Source: CAG-826 sp964504595
GTDB lineage: Bacteria > Bacillota_I > Bacilli_A > RFN20 > CAG-826
NCBI GenBank assembly: GCA_964504595.1
Contig: CAZDEE010000007.1
Location: forward strand, 1-64,000
DNA length: 64,000 nt
Reading direction: 5' to 3'
Shown here piece after piece: positions 26,574 to 36,094 of this stretch (its first letter is position 1; every line of letters begins with the position of its first letter). The translations under genes and the position numbers were made by a program. The notes beneath the pieces were generated by a model that did not search any database, was not told the DNA's origin, and saw only the letters and a program-made list of their open reading frames with translations.

Positions 26574-27905
26574 ATGGGAAAATATTTTGGAACCGATGGG
26601 GCAAGAGGTTTAGCAAATCAAGAATTGACCGCAAGAATAGCCTATAAAATAGGAAGATTTTTAGGCCAATATCCTAATGGGAAAAAAAATAAAATATTGA
26701 TTGCAAGAGATACTCGTTTATCAGGTGATATGCTCCTAGCTTCTTTAGTCGCGGGAATAACATCATCCGGTAGCGATGTTTATGATGAAGGAATATCATC
26801 CACTCCTTCAATTTCTTATTTAGTAAACCGGTTTAATTTTGATTATGGAATCATGATTTCTGCTTCTCATAATCCTTATTACGATAATGGAATTAAGATT
26901 TTCTCTCCTCAAGGAGAAAAACTTTCCTCTGACATCGAATTGCTTATTGAAGAATATATCGATTCAAATATAGATTACTTGCCAACATCACCTAATGTTC
27001 TAGGAAGATGGATTAAAGATGATAATTTAATTAATGAATATATTGATTTCTTATATAAAAAAGGCGGAGATTTTTCTTTTTTTAAAGTCTTAGTCGACTG
27101 TGCGAATGGATCATCTTCCGCGATAATTCCTATCTTATTTAAAAAGTTTAATTTATCTTTTGATTGCATAAACTGTTCTCCAAACGGAATTAATATCAAT
27201 GAACAATGTGGTTCAACCCATTTAAAATCATTAAAAGACTCTATTGCAAACAAAGATTATGATATTGGATTTGCTTTTGATGGTGATGCAGATCGTTTAT
27301 TGATTGTCGCTCCAAACGGAAAAGTAGTTGATGGTGATGCAATTTTATATGCATGCGCTAAAAATTTAAAAGCTAATAATAAATTAAACAACAACAAAAT
27401 TGTTATTACTGTAATGTCTAATATCGGCTTAAAGAAAGCATTAGATAAAGAAGAGATTGGATATGAAATAACTTCAGTTGGTGATAAATATGTTCAAGCC
27501 AAATTAAAGGAAGATAAATTATCATTAGGTGGAGAACAATCGGGGCATATTATTTTCTTGGATGATCTTAATACAGGTGATGGAATATTAACCGCAATTA
27601 AAGTATTAACGATTATGAAAGAAAGTAAAAAATCTATCTTAGATTTAATTGATGGTTTAACTATCTATCCACAAAAACTAAGAAATGTCGCTGTTGTTAA
27701 TAAAAACTATATATTATCTCATGAAGGACTTAAAAATCTTATTAACAAATTAGAAAATGAAGTCTTAAAAGGTAATGGAAGGATTCTATTAAGAGCGTCT
27801 GGAACTGAATCTTTAATAAGAGTTATGTGTGAAGCTCCAACCAATGAAATATGTGATTATGTTGTTGATACCATCATATCATTTATAGAAGATTTAATTA
27901 TTTAA
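26574..27905 (+). CDS. glmM: Phosphoglucosamine mutase GlmM
   Basis: 443 residues. Converts glucosamine-6-phosphate to glucosamine-1-phosphate for UDP-GlcNAc, peptidoglycan and the polysaccharide made by the later locus. The start MGKYFGTDGARG is the family signature (usually GVRG). The phosphoserine loop is ISASHNPYYDNGIK, the metal loop is AFDGDADRLLIV and the phosphate-binding loop is RASGTESLIRVM. GAAGGGA precedes the ATG. glmS follows 16 bases later, so the two consecutive steps are one operon. Confidence 0.95.
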   Translation: MGKYFGTDGARGLANQELTARIAYKIGRFLGQYPNGKKNKILIARDTRLSGDMLLASLVAGITSSGSDVYDEGISSTPSISYLVNRFNFDYGIMISASHNPYYDNGIKIFSPQGEKLSSDIELLIEEYIDSNIDYLPTSPNVLGRWIKDDNLINEYIDFLYKKGGDFSFFKVLVDCANGSSSAIIPILFKKFNLSFDCINCSPNGININEQCGSTHLKSLKDSIANKDYDIGFAFDGDADRLLIVAPNGKVVDGDAILYACAKNLKANNKLNNNKIVITVMSNIGLKKALDKEEIGYEITSVGDKYVQAKLKEDKLSLGGEQSGHIIFLDDLNTGDGILTAIKVLTIMKESKKSILDLIDGLTIYPQKLRNVAVVNKNYILSHEGLKNLINKLENEVLKGNGRILLRASGTESLIRVMCEAPTNEICDYVVDTIISFIEDLII

Positions 27906-27921
27906 ATTAGGAGGTTTTTTT

Positions 27922-29703
27922 ATGTGTGGAATTGTCGGTGGAATTGGTAATTTTGACATACGTTCATTTATTATCGAAGGTTTAAAACATTTAGACTATC
28001 GAGGTTATGATTCTGCAGGTCTAGCTTTAAAAACTAAAAACGCTGTTTCCGTTTATAAAACAGTAGGAAGAGTAAGTAACTTAGAAACAAAAGTTCCTAA
28101 TTTACCTGATGTCACTTTAGGAATCGGCCATACTCGTTGGGCCACTCACGGAGCTCCAACTGAAGTAAATTGTCATCCTCATAAAAGTAATCTTGGAAAG
28201 TTTACTATCGTTCATAACGGTATTATCGAGAACTATCGAGAAATTAAAGCTCGATTAATAAATAAAGGTTATAGTTTTGAAAGTGAAACTGATACCGAAA
28301 TTATTGCTAATTTATTAGATGAAAAATACTTAATTTGCAATCGAAATACATTAGAAGCAATCCGTGAAACAATGAAAGAATTAAAAGGATCATTTGCCTT
28401 AGCAATAATTAAAAGTTCATCCGAACATAAAATCTATTTTGCTAAACGTCATTCTCCTCTTCTTATTGGTGCTGGAGAAAACGGAAATAATTATTTAGCT
28501 TCTGATGCTTTAGCAATGATTGATAATTGCAATAAATTTATCGATTTAGAAGATGAACAATATGGTTATATTAGTGAAAATGAAATCAAAGTTTTCAAAG
28601 ATGGAAACGAAGTTGAAGTACATTATACAACAAGAAAAGCTGAACTTTTAAATCGTGATTTAGGTGATTATCCTCACTATATGTTAAAAGAAATCGAAGA
28701 AGCTCCTTTATGTATTAAACGTTTAATAGATAATTACTATGATGGAGAAAAATATTTATTTGATGAAGAATTAATAAATGCGTTAAAAGAAGCAGAAGAT
28801 ATTATCTTCTTAGCCTGTGGTACTTCATATTATTCTTGCTTAATAGGAAGCAACTATATGAGAAGTTTAGGCAAGCGCAGTTCCGCCTTCATAGCCTCAG
28901 AATGGGGATATTATCCTGAATTTGGTAATGATAAGACTCTTTATGTAATCGTTTCTCAATCAGGTGAAACTGCAGATTTAATTAAGTGCTTAAAAATTAT
29001 TAATGATAAAAAATATAAATCATTAACTATTACTAATACCAAAGGTTCTACATTAGAAAGAGAAGCAACTTATTCATTACTTCTTTATGCCGGAGTTGAA
29101 ATTGCTGTTGCTTCCACGAAAGCCTATAGCGCTCAAGTATCAATTATGGCCTTATTAAAAGGAGCCTATAATAACGACAGAACCGTTATAAACGACTTAC
29201 AAGACGTTTCTAAAAAACTATTATTGATTGAAAGACAAAAAGATTTATTTAGAGAAATTGCTCATCATATAAAAGATAAAAAAAATATTTTCTTCTTGGG
29301 TAGAGGTTTAGATTATTATATCACCTTAGAAGCAAGCTTAAAATTAAAAGAAATATCTTATATCCATTCAGAAGCCTATCCAGGTGGTGAATTAAAACAC
29401 GGGCCTATCGCATTAATTGAAAAAGGAACTCCTGTTTTTGGTTTTATCTCTGATCCATATACAGAAATGCAATTACGTTCAAATTATAAAGAAGTTGAAA
29501 GTCGTGGAGCGGAAGTTATTTCAATCGTTTCTGAATCACTTAAAAAAGATAATGATAAAGTTATCGTTCCTGATACACCATTATACTTATGCGCATTAAC
29601 TAAAGTTATGGTCGCTCAATATATTTCTTATTATACAGCTTTAGAACTTGGCAACGATATTGATAAACCTCGTAATTTAGCTAAATCAGTAACAGTTGAA
29701 TAA
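27922..29703 (+). CDS. glmS: Glutamine-fructose-6-phosphate aminotransferase GlmS
   Basis: 593 residues. Makes glucosamine-6-phosphate from fructose-6-phosphate and glutamine. The N-terminal Cys2 nucleophile is in MCGIVGGIG, followed by DYRGYDSAGLAL and GHTRWATHGAPTEVNCHPH (glutaminase domain). Two SIS domains follow: FLACGTSYYSCLIG and VSQSGETADLIKCLK, then LGRGLDYYITLEASLKLKEI and the C-terminal KPRNLAKSVTVE. AGGAGG precedes the ATG. No glmS ribozyme is present; the gene is read from the glmM promoter and ends at a terminator. Confidence 0.96.
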   Translation: MCGIVGGIGNFDIRSFIIEGLKHLDYRGYDSAGLALKTKNAVSVYKTVGRVSNLETKVPNLPDVTLGIGHTRWATHGAPTEVNCHPHKSNLGKFTIVHNGIIENYREIKARLINKGYSFESETDTEIIANLLDEKYLICNRNTLEAIRETMKELKGSFALAIIKSSSEHKIYFAKRHSPLLIGAGENGNNYLASDALAMIDNCNKFIDLEDEQYGYISENEIKVFKDGNEVEVHYTTRKAELLNRDLGDYPHYMLKEIEEAPLCIKRLIDNYYDGEKYLFDEELINALKEAEDIIFLACGTSYYSCLIGSNYMRSLGKRSSAFIASEWGYYPEFGNDKTLYVIVSQSGETADLIKCLKIINDKKYKSLTITNTKGSTLEREATYSLLLYAGVEIAVASTKAYSAQVSIMALLKGAYNNDRTVINDLQDVSKKLLLIERQKDLFREIAHHIKDKKNIFFLGRGLDYYITLEASLKLKEISYIHSEAYPGGELKHGPIALIEKGTPVFGFISDPYTEMQLRSNYKEVESRGAEVISIVSESLKKDNDKVIVPDTPLYLCALTKVMVAQYISYYTALELGNDIDKPRNLAKSVTVE

Positions 29704-29715
29704 TTTAATTTACAT

Positions 29716-29746
29716 AATGTCTTTTCTCCTTGAAAAGGCATTTTTT
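29716..29746 (+). terminator. Terminator of glmM-glmS
   Basis: AATGTCTTTTC (29716-29726) pairs with GAAAAGGCATT (one G-U pair) and runs into TTTTTT. Confidence 0.8.
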
Positions 29747-29999
29747 ATTATTAGCTCCCCTACAAAACTTTAGAGAGATTTATTTATATCTATCATCAAA
29801 TTTAATATAAAAATTGAAATTTTCGGCAAGAAGCAAAATATAGATTAATTAAATATCAATTTTCATACAATTATTTTTATAAAATAATGCATAAATAATA
29901 CTTTTTTTAAAATTAATTTTTATTACTACTTTGTTCTAAAATATTATTCACTTTTATAAATTTTAAAAGACTGGAATTTACTTTAAGGAGCGTAATTTT
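29747..29999. other. Upstream region of glnN
   Basis: About 250 AT-rich bases between the glmS terminator and the glutamine synthetase gene. AAGGAGCG before 30000 is the ribosome-binding site. I see no GlnR-type operator or riboswitch and no convincing promoter. Confidence 0.4.
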
Positions 30000-32075
30000 A
30001 TGTTTGATATTAAAAATTTTGGAATTAAAGTATTCGATGATAAGATTATGAAGATCAAGCTACCTAGTCCAATATATAAAATATGGCGAGAAACGATTGC
30101 AAAATCCGCAACTCTTGATCGAAATACCGCTGACGCAATTGCTCACGCCATGAAAGAATGGGCCTTAGAATTAGGTTGTACTCATTATTGTCATTGGTTC
30201 CAACCCCTTACTGGCGCTACCGCAAAAAAGCATGAAGCTTTTATTGATCAAAGAGATGGTGAACCTATTTTTAAATTATCAGGAAAATCATTAATTAAAG
30301 GTGAATCAGATGCTTCTTCTTTTCCTACTGGAGGCTTAAGAACAACTTTTGAAGCTCGAGGATATACTTATTGGGATTGTACATCTCCAGCTTTTGTAAG
30401 AGATAACACTCTTTATATCCCAACTATCTTTGTCGGTTTTAAAGGTGAAACATTAGATACTAAATGGCCATTACTTAAAAGTATTGAAGCAATATCAAAA
30501 GAAGCGACTAGAATTGTTAATGCCTTTGGTGATAACGATGTTACAAGTGTCATGCCAGTTGTGGGTCTAGAGCAAGAATATTTTTTAATTGACAAAAACG
30601 ATTTTTATAACCGTGAAGATTTATTTTTAACAGGTAGAACTCTTTTCGGTGCTTTTCCTCCTAAAGGACAAGAAATGCATACTCACTATTATGGTATTAT
30701 TCCTAGTAGAGTTAAATCCTTTATGGATGATGTTAATAATGAATTATGGGAATTGGGAATTTATGCTAAATCAGAACACAATGAAGCAGCACCAGCACAA
30801 TTCGAATTAGCGCCTTTATATGGACCAGTTAATATTTCCGTTGATCAAAATCAAATCATAATGGATGTATTAACTCAAACAGCTTTAAAACATAATCTAG
30901 TTTGTTTGCTTCATGAAAAGCCATTTCTCAGCTTTAATGGAAGTGGAAAGCATAATAACTGGTCTTTATTAACTAATACAGGAATCAACTTATTTAAGTC
31001 TTCTAAAGACCCTCATGAGATGATTAGGTTCTTAACATTCACCTGTGCAGTTATTCAAGCAATCGATAAATATGCCGGCCTTCTTCGTATGGCCTCATCT
31101 AATCCTGGAAACGACTTTAGATTAGGTGGTAACGAAGCTCCACCTGCAATTATATCTATATTCTTAGGTGAAACAATTGAAAATCTACTAAAGCAATTTG
31201 TCAAACATAAACCAGTAACATATACTAAGAGTTCCTTAAATGAATTTGGAATTCAATCATTTTCATATTTACCACACGATAATACCGATCGAAATCGAAC
31301 CTCTCCAATTGCTTTTACAGGCAATAAATTCGAATTTAGAATGCTTGGTTCATCAATGAATGCCGCATTTATAAATACAGTTATTAACACTATTGTCGCT
31401 GATTCATTAAAAAAAATCGCGGACCAATTAGATGAACATAAATATCGTCAAAACAAAAGAGAAATCGCAATGGATATCTGTTCGAAAATAATGATGAAGC
31501 ATTCTCGTGTTTTATATAATGGTGATTGTTACTCTTCTTCTTGGATTGAAGAAGCTAATGCTAAAAAACTTCCTCATTATAAAACCTTTCTTTCATCAAT
31601 TGAAGCATTAAATAATAAAGATGTATTTGATTTATTCTCAAGACATCAAGTGTTTAACGAAGCGGAATTATATTCAAGAATTCGAGTTGCATATTATGAA
31701 TACTATAATGTTAGAATCGTTGAATTTAAAACATTAATTCATTTAACAAGAAGTACTTTCATTCCAACACTTTTAAAAGAAATTAAATCATATAGTGATG
31801 TAATTGAACATCTTTCAGAAATTCAAAAAAATAAAATTAATAAATTAAGCGCCACAATTGATTCGCTTGATAAATATAGTAATGAATTAGAAAATATTAT
31901 TAATAGTGTTAATGAATATTCTGATATCAAAGCAAAAGCGGATTATATTTATAATCATGCAACTTCAATTGCAAATCTTATAATTACAACTTATAACAAT
32001 ATTGAAAATAGCCTAGCGAATGATTCACTAGACTATCCTCTATTATCTAAATTACTATTTGGTTTAGAATATTAA
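30000..32075 (+). CDS. glnN: Type III glutamine synthetase
   Basis: 691 residues, the length of GSIII (GlnN), which is much longer than GSI. Makes glutamine from glutamate, ammonia and ATP. GSIII-specific segments are CTHYCHWFQPLTGATAKKHE and the E/H-rich metal and substrate sites VVGLEQEYFLID, SEHNEAAPAQFELAPLYGP, FNGSGKHNNWSL and GNEAPPAIIS. The C-terminal third is helical, as in the family. Single gene, convergent with a minus-strand gene two bases away and with no clear terminator between. GSIII is common in gut Bacillota and Bacteroidota. Confidence 0.93.
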   Translation: MFDIKNFGIKVFDDKIMKIKLPSPIYKIWRETIAKSATLDRNTADAIAHAMKEWALELGCTHYCHWFQPLTGATAKKHEAFIDQRDGEPIFKLSGKSLIKGESDASSFPTGGLRTTFEARGYTYWDCTSPAFVRDNTLYIPTIFVGFKGETLDTKWPLLKSIEAISKEATRIVNAFGDNDVTSVMPVVGLEQEYFLIDKNDFYNREDLFLTGRTLFGAFPPKGQEMHTHYYGIIPSRVKSFMDDVNNELWELGIYAKSEHNEAAPAQFELAPLYGPVNISVDQNQIIMDVLTQTALKHNLVCLLHEKPFLSFNGSGKHNNWSLLTNTGINLFKSSKDPHEMIRFLTFTCAVIQAIDKYAGLLRMASSNPGNDFRLGGNEAPPAIISIFLGETIENLLKQFVKHKPVTYTKSSLNEFGIQSFSYLPHDNTDRNRTSPIAFTGNKFEFRMLGSSMNAAFINTVINTIVADSLKKIADQLDEHKYRQNKREIAMDICSKIMMKHSRVLYNGDCYSSSWIEEANAKKLPHYKTFLSSIEALNNKDVFDLFSRHQVFNEAELYSRIRVAYYEYYNVRIVEFKTLIHLTRSTFIPTLLKEIKSYSDVIEHLSEIQKNKINKLSATIDSLDKYSNELENIINSVNEYSDIKAKADYIYNHATSIANLIITTYNNIENSLANDSLDYPLLSKLLFGLEY

Positions 32076-32076
32076 T

Positions 32077-33408
32077 TTATTCTTCTTCCCTTTTTTCCTT
32101 GGTTTTATTTCTAAAATAATCACTTACATCCATTGTTGAATCGAATGCTAGAACATAATAGTCTTCTTCTGAAAGCATATCTTTTTGATCTAATATAACC
32201 GCCATATCATGACGTAATCTAGCATTAATTGTTCTATCGAACATATAACGAATTAATTCAAATGGATAGAACTCATCTATATTAGGAATTTTATCACCTT
32301 GACAGTAAAATAATCTTAAAATAGAAATTTCTATTATTTCTAATTGATTATTATAGTAATCGCTATAATCAAAATTATTCACTAAATCAAATAAAGTATC
32401 AGAATCTTTATTTCCTTTTAGGTTATAAGCAAGAAGTGAAGCTGCTTCTTCTAAATATATTCCATTTTTAATTAAATATTTGGCTAATTTTCTAACTTTA
32501 CTATTTCTAATGAATCTAACTTCACTTAGAATTAAAAGATCAAAATCTCTATTTTCACCAATATGTTCATAGAATAAATCAATTAATTCTATTCTTTGCT
32601 TTTTGGTTAAAGGTACATATAAGTTTATATACATCATAAGAGCGATCTTAGCATCTAAAGAATATGATTCATTTTTTATACATTCAAATAAATAATTTCT
32701 TTTTTCAACATCAAGATTCTCTAAATCATCAAACTTAATTTCATCATTTCCAACCTCTTTAATTGTTTCATCTATTTGTCTACAATATTCTTCATATTCA
32801 TTTTGATGATATTTTTTAATATATCTTGTCATTTTACTTTTTCTATTTTTACCAAATATATACTCATCATCAATCTTTGCATTAAGATATATATCATAAT
32901 ATGTATCCATAAATTCTAATCTAAATAAACTATCAATTTTTTTAAATGAATTATGATCTACGATTAATTTTAGTATAGGAACAATTTCTTCTTGAGCATC
33001 TTCTTGAATAACTTTTAATAATATATCTAATTTACTAATTTCTTTTCTTCGAAATACTTTTGTATCATTAATTAATTTCTTAGTATATTCGATAAGAAGT
33101 TCTTTTGTATCTAATGCGCCTTTCTTAACAAAATATGATAGTTGTGTAACAATATTATAAAAGCCATCAACACTAACTTTGTTATTAAACAATTCTTCTT
33201 TTAAGAAATTATGATAATACTCTTCTTCACCTGTTGTAACAATTAAACAAGAGATATAGAAATCAAGATCATTTATTGTTTTTAATCTATGGGTTAATAT
33301 GTATTTCATTTCTTCTCGATATTGAACCGCGCCACCATTAGATGGGGTAAGCATATAAAATGCAAATCCAGATCCCATTTTTACTTCTTCAATAAAATCT
33401 CTTTTCAT
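32077..33408 (-). CDS. Helical repeat-like protein of unknown function
   Basis: 443 residues, acidic and almost entirely alpha-helical, with no membrane segment, signal peptide or catalytic motif. The regular spacing of leucine-rich helices (for example NYLFECIKNESYSLDAKIAL and KVRKLAKYLIKNGIYLEEAA) suggests a HEAT/ARM-like solenoid that may bind a partner. I recognise no family. AGGAGG precedes the ATG. It lies just beyond the 3' end of the polysaccharide operon on the same strand, separated by about 150 bases holding an AT-only palindrome. Confidence 0.6.
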   Translation of the reverse strand: MKRDFIEEVKMGSGFAFYMLTPSNGGAVQYREEMKYILTHRLKTINDLDFYISCLIVTTGEEEYYHNFLKEELFNNKVSVDGFYNIVTQLSYFVKKGALDTKELLIEYTKKLINDTKVFRRKEISKLDILLKVIQEDAQEEIVPILKLIVDHNSFKKIDSLFRLEFMDTYYDIYLNAKIDDEYIFGKNRKSKMTRYIKKYHQNEYEEYCRQIDETIKEVGNDEIKFDDLENLDVEKRNYLFECIKNESYSLDAKIALMMYINLYVPLTKKQRIELIDLFYEHIGENRDFDLLILSEVRFIRNSKVRKLAKYLIKNGIYLEEAASLLAYNLKGNKDSDTLFDLVNNFDYSDYYNNQLEIIEISILRLFYCQGDKIPNIDEFYPFELIRYMFDRTINARLRHDMAVILDQKDMLSEEDYYVLAFDSTMDVSDYFRNKTKEKREEE

Positions 33409-33558
33409 ATATCAAATCCTCCTATATCCATAATCATTTATAAATTCAATTATTAGGTTTAATAACTATAATTATTAATAATTACTTACTTTCGCCATTT
33501 ATAGTATATCATTTATAAAAAATATTTTTTATACTTTCTAACAATCATTAAATCTATC

Positions 33559-33975
33559 CTATTTTTTTATTTTCTCTCTCAATTTAGTAGAAGAAATCCC
33601 ATCCGTATGTGGTAAATAAATAACATCAACACCAATTTTATTAAATTCTTTTTCATATTCAATCCAAGATGGCGTATTTTTCCAATCATCACCAACAAAA
33701 ACAACATCACAATTAAGTTTTTTTACCATACTGATTTTATCCATGTTTTCTTGTGTAACAACGTCATCAACATATCTTATAGCACTTACAATAGAACACC
33801 TATCAGCACAATTGATAATAGGATACTTTCGTTTTCTTTTATAACACAATTCATCAGTTGTAACACCAACTACTAATACATCACATAAGTCTTTTGCTTT
33901 CCTTAATATATTTAAATGGCCTATGTGAAACATGTCATAAACTCCTGCAGTGTAACCTTTTTTATACTTTTTCAT
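33559..33975 (-). CDS. tagD: TagD-like nucleotidyltransferase (CDP-glycerol type)
   Basis: 138 residues with the cytidylyltransferase signatures GVYDMFHIGHLNILRKAK (HIGH) and GISSTKLREKI, plus FVGDDWKNTPSW. Size and motifs match TagD/TarD glycerol-3-phosphate cytidylyltransferase, which makes CDP-glycerol for teichoic acid or phosphoglycerol side groups. Related enzymes use other phospho-alcohols, so the substrate is an inference. Last gene of the polysaccharide operon. A licD-type transferase upstream could use the CDP-activated product. Confidence 0.78.
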   Translation of the reverse strand: MKKYKKGYTAGVYDMFHIGHLNILRKAKDLCDVLVVGVTTDELCYKRKRKYPIINCADRCSIVSAIRYVDDVVTQENMDKISMVKKLNCDVVFVGDDWKNTPSWIEYEKEFNKIGVDVIYLPHTDGISSTKLREKIKK

Positions 33976-33987
33976 AATTACCTATTT

Positions 33988-35130
33988 TTACTTCTTTCTC
34001 CACACCATCTTATTAACCACAGATGTATATGATTGAATTAATCTAACAACCTTAATTGAAACATTCTCATCTGTATAATACTCACATGGTTTACCTAAAT
34101 CATTTTCTTCTATCATTCTAACAGCCATATCAACTGCTTGTAAAACTTCATTTTTACTAATACCCGCTAAAACAAAGTTACCTGAATCCAATGCTTCTGG
34201 TCTTTCTGTTGATGTTCTTATACATACTGCAGGAATAGGTTTATTAATTGATAAATAGAAACTACTTTCTTCTGGTAATGTTCCACTATCAGAAACAACA
34301 CAATATGCATTCATTTGTAAATTATTATAATCATGGAATCCTAATGGTTCATGTTGAATTACTCGTCTATCAAATTTAAAATTTCTTAATTCAATAAACT
34401 TCTTACTTCTAGGATGACATGAATATAATATAGGCATATCATAAATTTCCGCTAGAGAATTAATAGCATTCATTAATGATAAGAAATTCTCTTCATTATC
34501 AATATTTTCTTCTCTATGTGCTGATAATAAAATATATTTTTTCTTTTCTAATCCTAATCTTTCTAATACACTAGATGATTCAATACTATCCAAGTTTGCA
34601 TGAAGTACTTCCGCCATTGGAGAGCCAGAAACATATGTTCTTTCTTTTGCCACTCCTTCAGCATTTAAATATCTTCTTGCATGTTCAGAATAACAAATAT
34701 TAACATCAGCAATATGATCTACTATTCTTCTATTTGTCTCTTCTGGTAAGCATTCATCAAAGCATCTATTTCCCGCTTCCATATGGAATATAGGTATATG
34801 TAAACGTTTGGCCGCAATTGCAGATAAACAAGAATTAGTATCTCCTAATATTAATAAAGCATCTGGTTTAACTTCCACCATTAAAGCATAAGCTTTAGCA
34901 ATAATATTACCAATAGATTCACCTAAATGACTACCTACTGCATTAAGATAATAATCAGGTTCTCTTAAGCCTAAATCTTTAAAGAATATTTCATTTAATG
35001 TGTAATCATAGTTTTGACCTGTGTGCACTAATACTTGATCAAAATACTTATCGGCACATTTAATTGTCGCTGACAAGCGAATAATCTCTGGTCTAGTACC
35101 AATAATTGTCATTAATTTAAGTTTACTCAT
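33988..35130 (-). CDS. capG: UDP-N-acetylglucosamine/FucNAc 2-epimerase (CapG/FnlC type)
   Basis: 380 residues of the WecB-like, non-hydrolysing UDP-HexNAc 2-epimerase family. Motifs: IIGTRPEIIRLS at the start, VHTGQNYDYTLNEIFFKDL, LLILGDTNSCLSAIAAKRL, FHMEAGNRCFDECLPEETNR and the C-terminal SDSGTLPEESSFY. In this locus the presence of CapE and CapF points to the last step of UDP-N-acetyl-L-fucosamine synthesis. By sequence alone UDP-GlcNAc to UDP-ManNAc epimerisation is the alternative. AGGAGG precedes the ATG. Lies between a glycosyltransferase gene and tagD. Confidence 0.85.
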   Translation of the reverse strand: MSKLKLMTIIGTRPEIIRLSATIKCADKYFDQVLVHTGQNYDYTLNEIFFKDLGLREPDYYLNAVGSHLGESIGNIIAKAYALMVEVKPDALLILGDTNSCLSAIAAKRLHIPIFHMEAGNRCFDECLPEETNRRIVDHIADVNICYSEHARRYLNAEGVAKERTYVSGSPMAEVLHANLDSIESSSVLERLGLEKKKYILLSAHREENIDNEENFLSLMNAINSLAEIYDMPILYSCHPRSKKFIELRNFKFDRRVIQHEPLGFHDYNNLQMNAYCVVSDSGTLPEESSFYLSINKPIPAVCIRTSTERPEALDSGNFVLAGISKNEVLQAVDMAVRMIEENDLGKPCEYYTDENVSIKVVRLIQSYTSVVNKMVWRKK

Positions 35131-35169
35131 CTAGATACACCTCCTAAGTATTGATATTTATAAAAAAAA

Positions 35170-36090
35170 CTATTTTAGTTTATAAATTTTTAATTTAATA
35201 AGCAGTTCCTTTATTAAAACTTTTAAAGGCTTTTTTTCTATAAAAAGTATTTTATAAACTTTATTATTAGAAGGAAAATATCCTTTTTTACTAAGAAAAC
35301 GATATAATGAAAGCATTCCTCTTTCTTTTTCAGCAGGCACATGCAAAACACTTATCGGATCAAAGCGATAATTTGTTGAAATCATTCTAAAATCGCCCGT
35401 CCAATATCTAAAAACATAACCTTGCGCTGTTTTTACATTACTTCTGATTTTATGAGCAACAATAGATAAAATAAATTCATCACCATAAGTTGTAATAAAA
35501 TTTCTTTCTATCATTTCTTTATAAATATCATGTGTTATCTTAAAAAATATATCATACATAGATTTATTTATAGCAATAAATTCTCCACCATAACTAGTAA
35601 TTAATCCTAAAGTATTATCAAATAATTTTACTTCTTCTATCATTTTAAAATAATCGGCATTATTTAAGCGCCTGTTTATATCATAAAGCATAATATTTTG
35701 CTCTGTTTCTATCCACAGATCTTCCAAGCTAGATTGAAAATAAACATCGTTATCAACCATAAGTACATTATCATATTGTAAACTAAAAGCGTAATTTAAA
35801 GCACATAATTTATAAAATGCCAATCCCCATTTATAATTATTATTAAAAACAAAATCATTAAATTCTTTAATTAAAATTAAAATCCCGTATTTTAATAATT
35901 GCTTTTTAAAAATTTCTGGAACATCGATATTTGTAATTAATGCAACATCTGTATTTTTATTTGTTATTTTGGCACTTATGAGTGCCACACAAACATTCTT
36001 ATAATATAGTTCTTTATTTTTTTTATTAATATTTACTCCTGTCTGTAATAACTCACTATCTGCATAAGCGGAAAAAATTAAATTTTTCAT
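35170..36090 (-). CDS. GT-A glycosyltransferase (GT8-like)
   Basis: 306 residues. A metal-binding motif in DNVLMVDNDVYFQSSLEDLW (DND) follows a KLCALNYAFSLQYD segment, as in GT8-type nucleotide-sugar transferases. The C-terminus is basic (KPLKVLIKELLIKLKIYKLK), suggesting it sits at the membrane surface. It probably adds one sugar to the repeat unit; donor and linkage unknown. GAAAGGAAA precedes the ATG. It lies between capF and capG. Confidence 0.6.
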   Translation of the reverse strand: MKNLIFSAYADSELLQTGVNINKKNKELYYKNVCVALISAKITNKNTDVALITNIDVPEIFKKQLLKYGILILIKEFNDFVFNNNYKWGLAFYKLCALNYAFSLQYDNVLMVDNDVYFQSSLEDLWIETEQNIMLYDINRRLNNADYFKMIEEVKLFDNTLGLITSYGGEFIAINKSMYDIFFKITHDIYKEMIERNFITTYGDEFILSIVAHKIRSNVKTAQGYVFRYWTGDFRMISTNYRFDPISVLHVPAEKERGMLSLYRFLSKKGYFPSNNKVYKILFIEKKPLKVLIKELLIKLKIYKLK

Positions 36091-36094
36091 TTTA

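Noticed and set aside
33514..33533. 20-bp palindrome TATAAAAAATATTTTTTATA after the polysaccharide operon
   Set aside because: It is only A and T, has no flanking T-run and could occur by chance in such AT-rich DNA.
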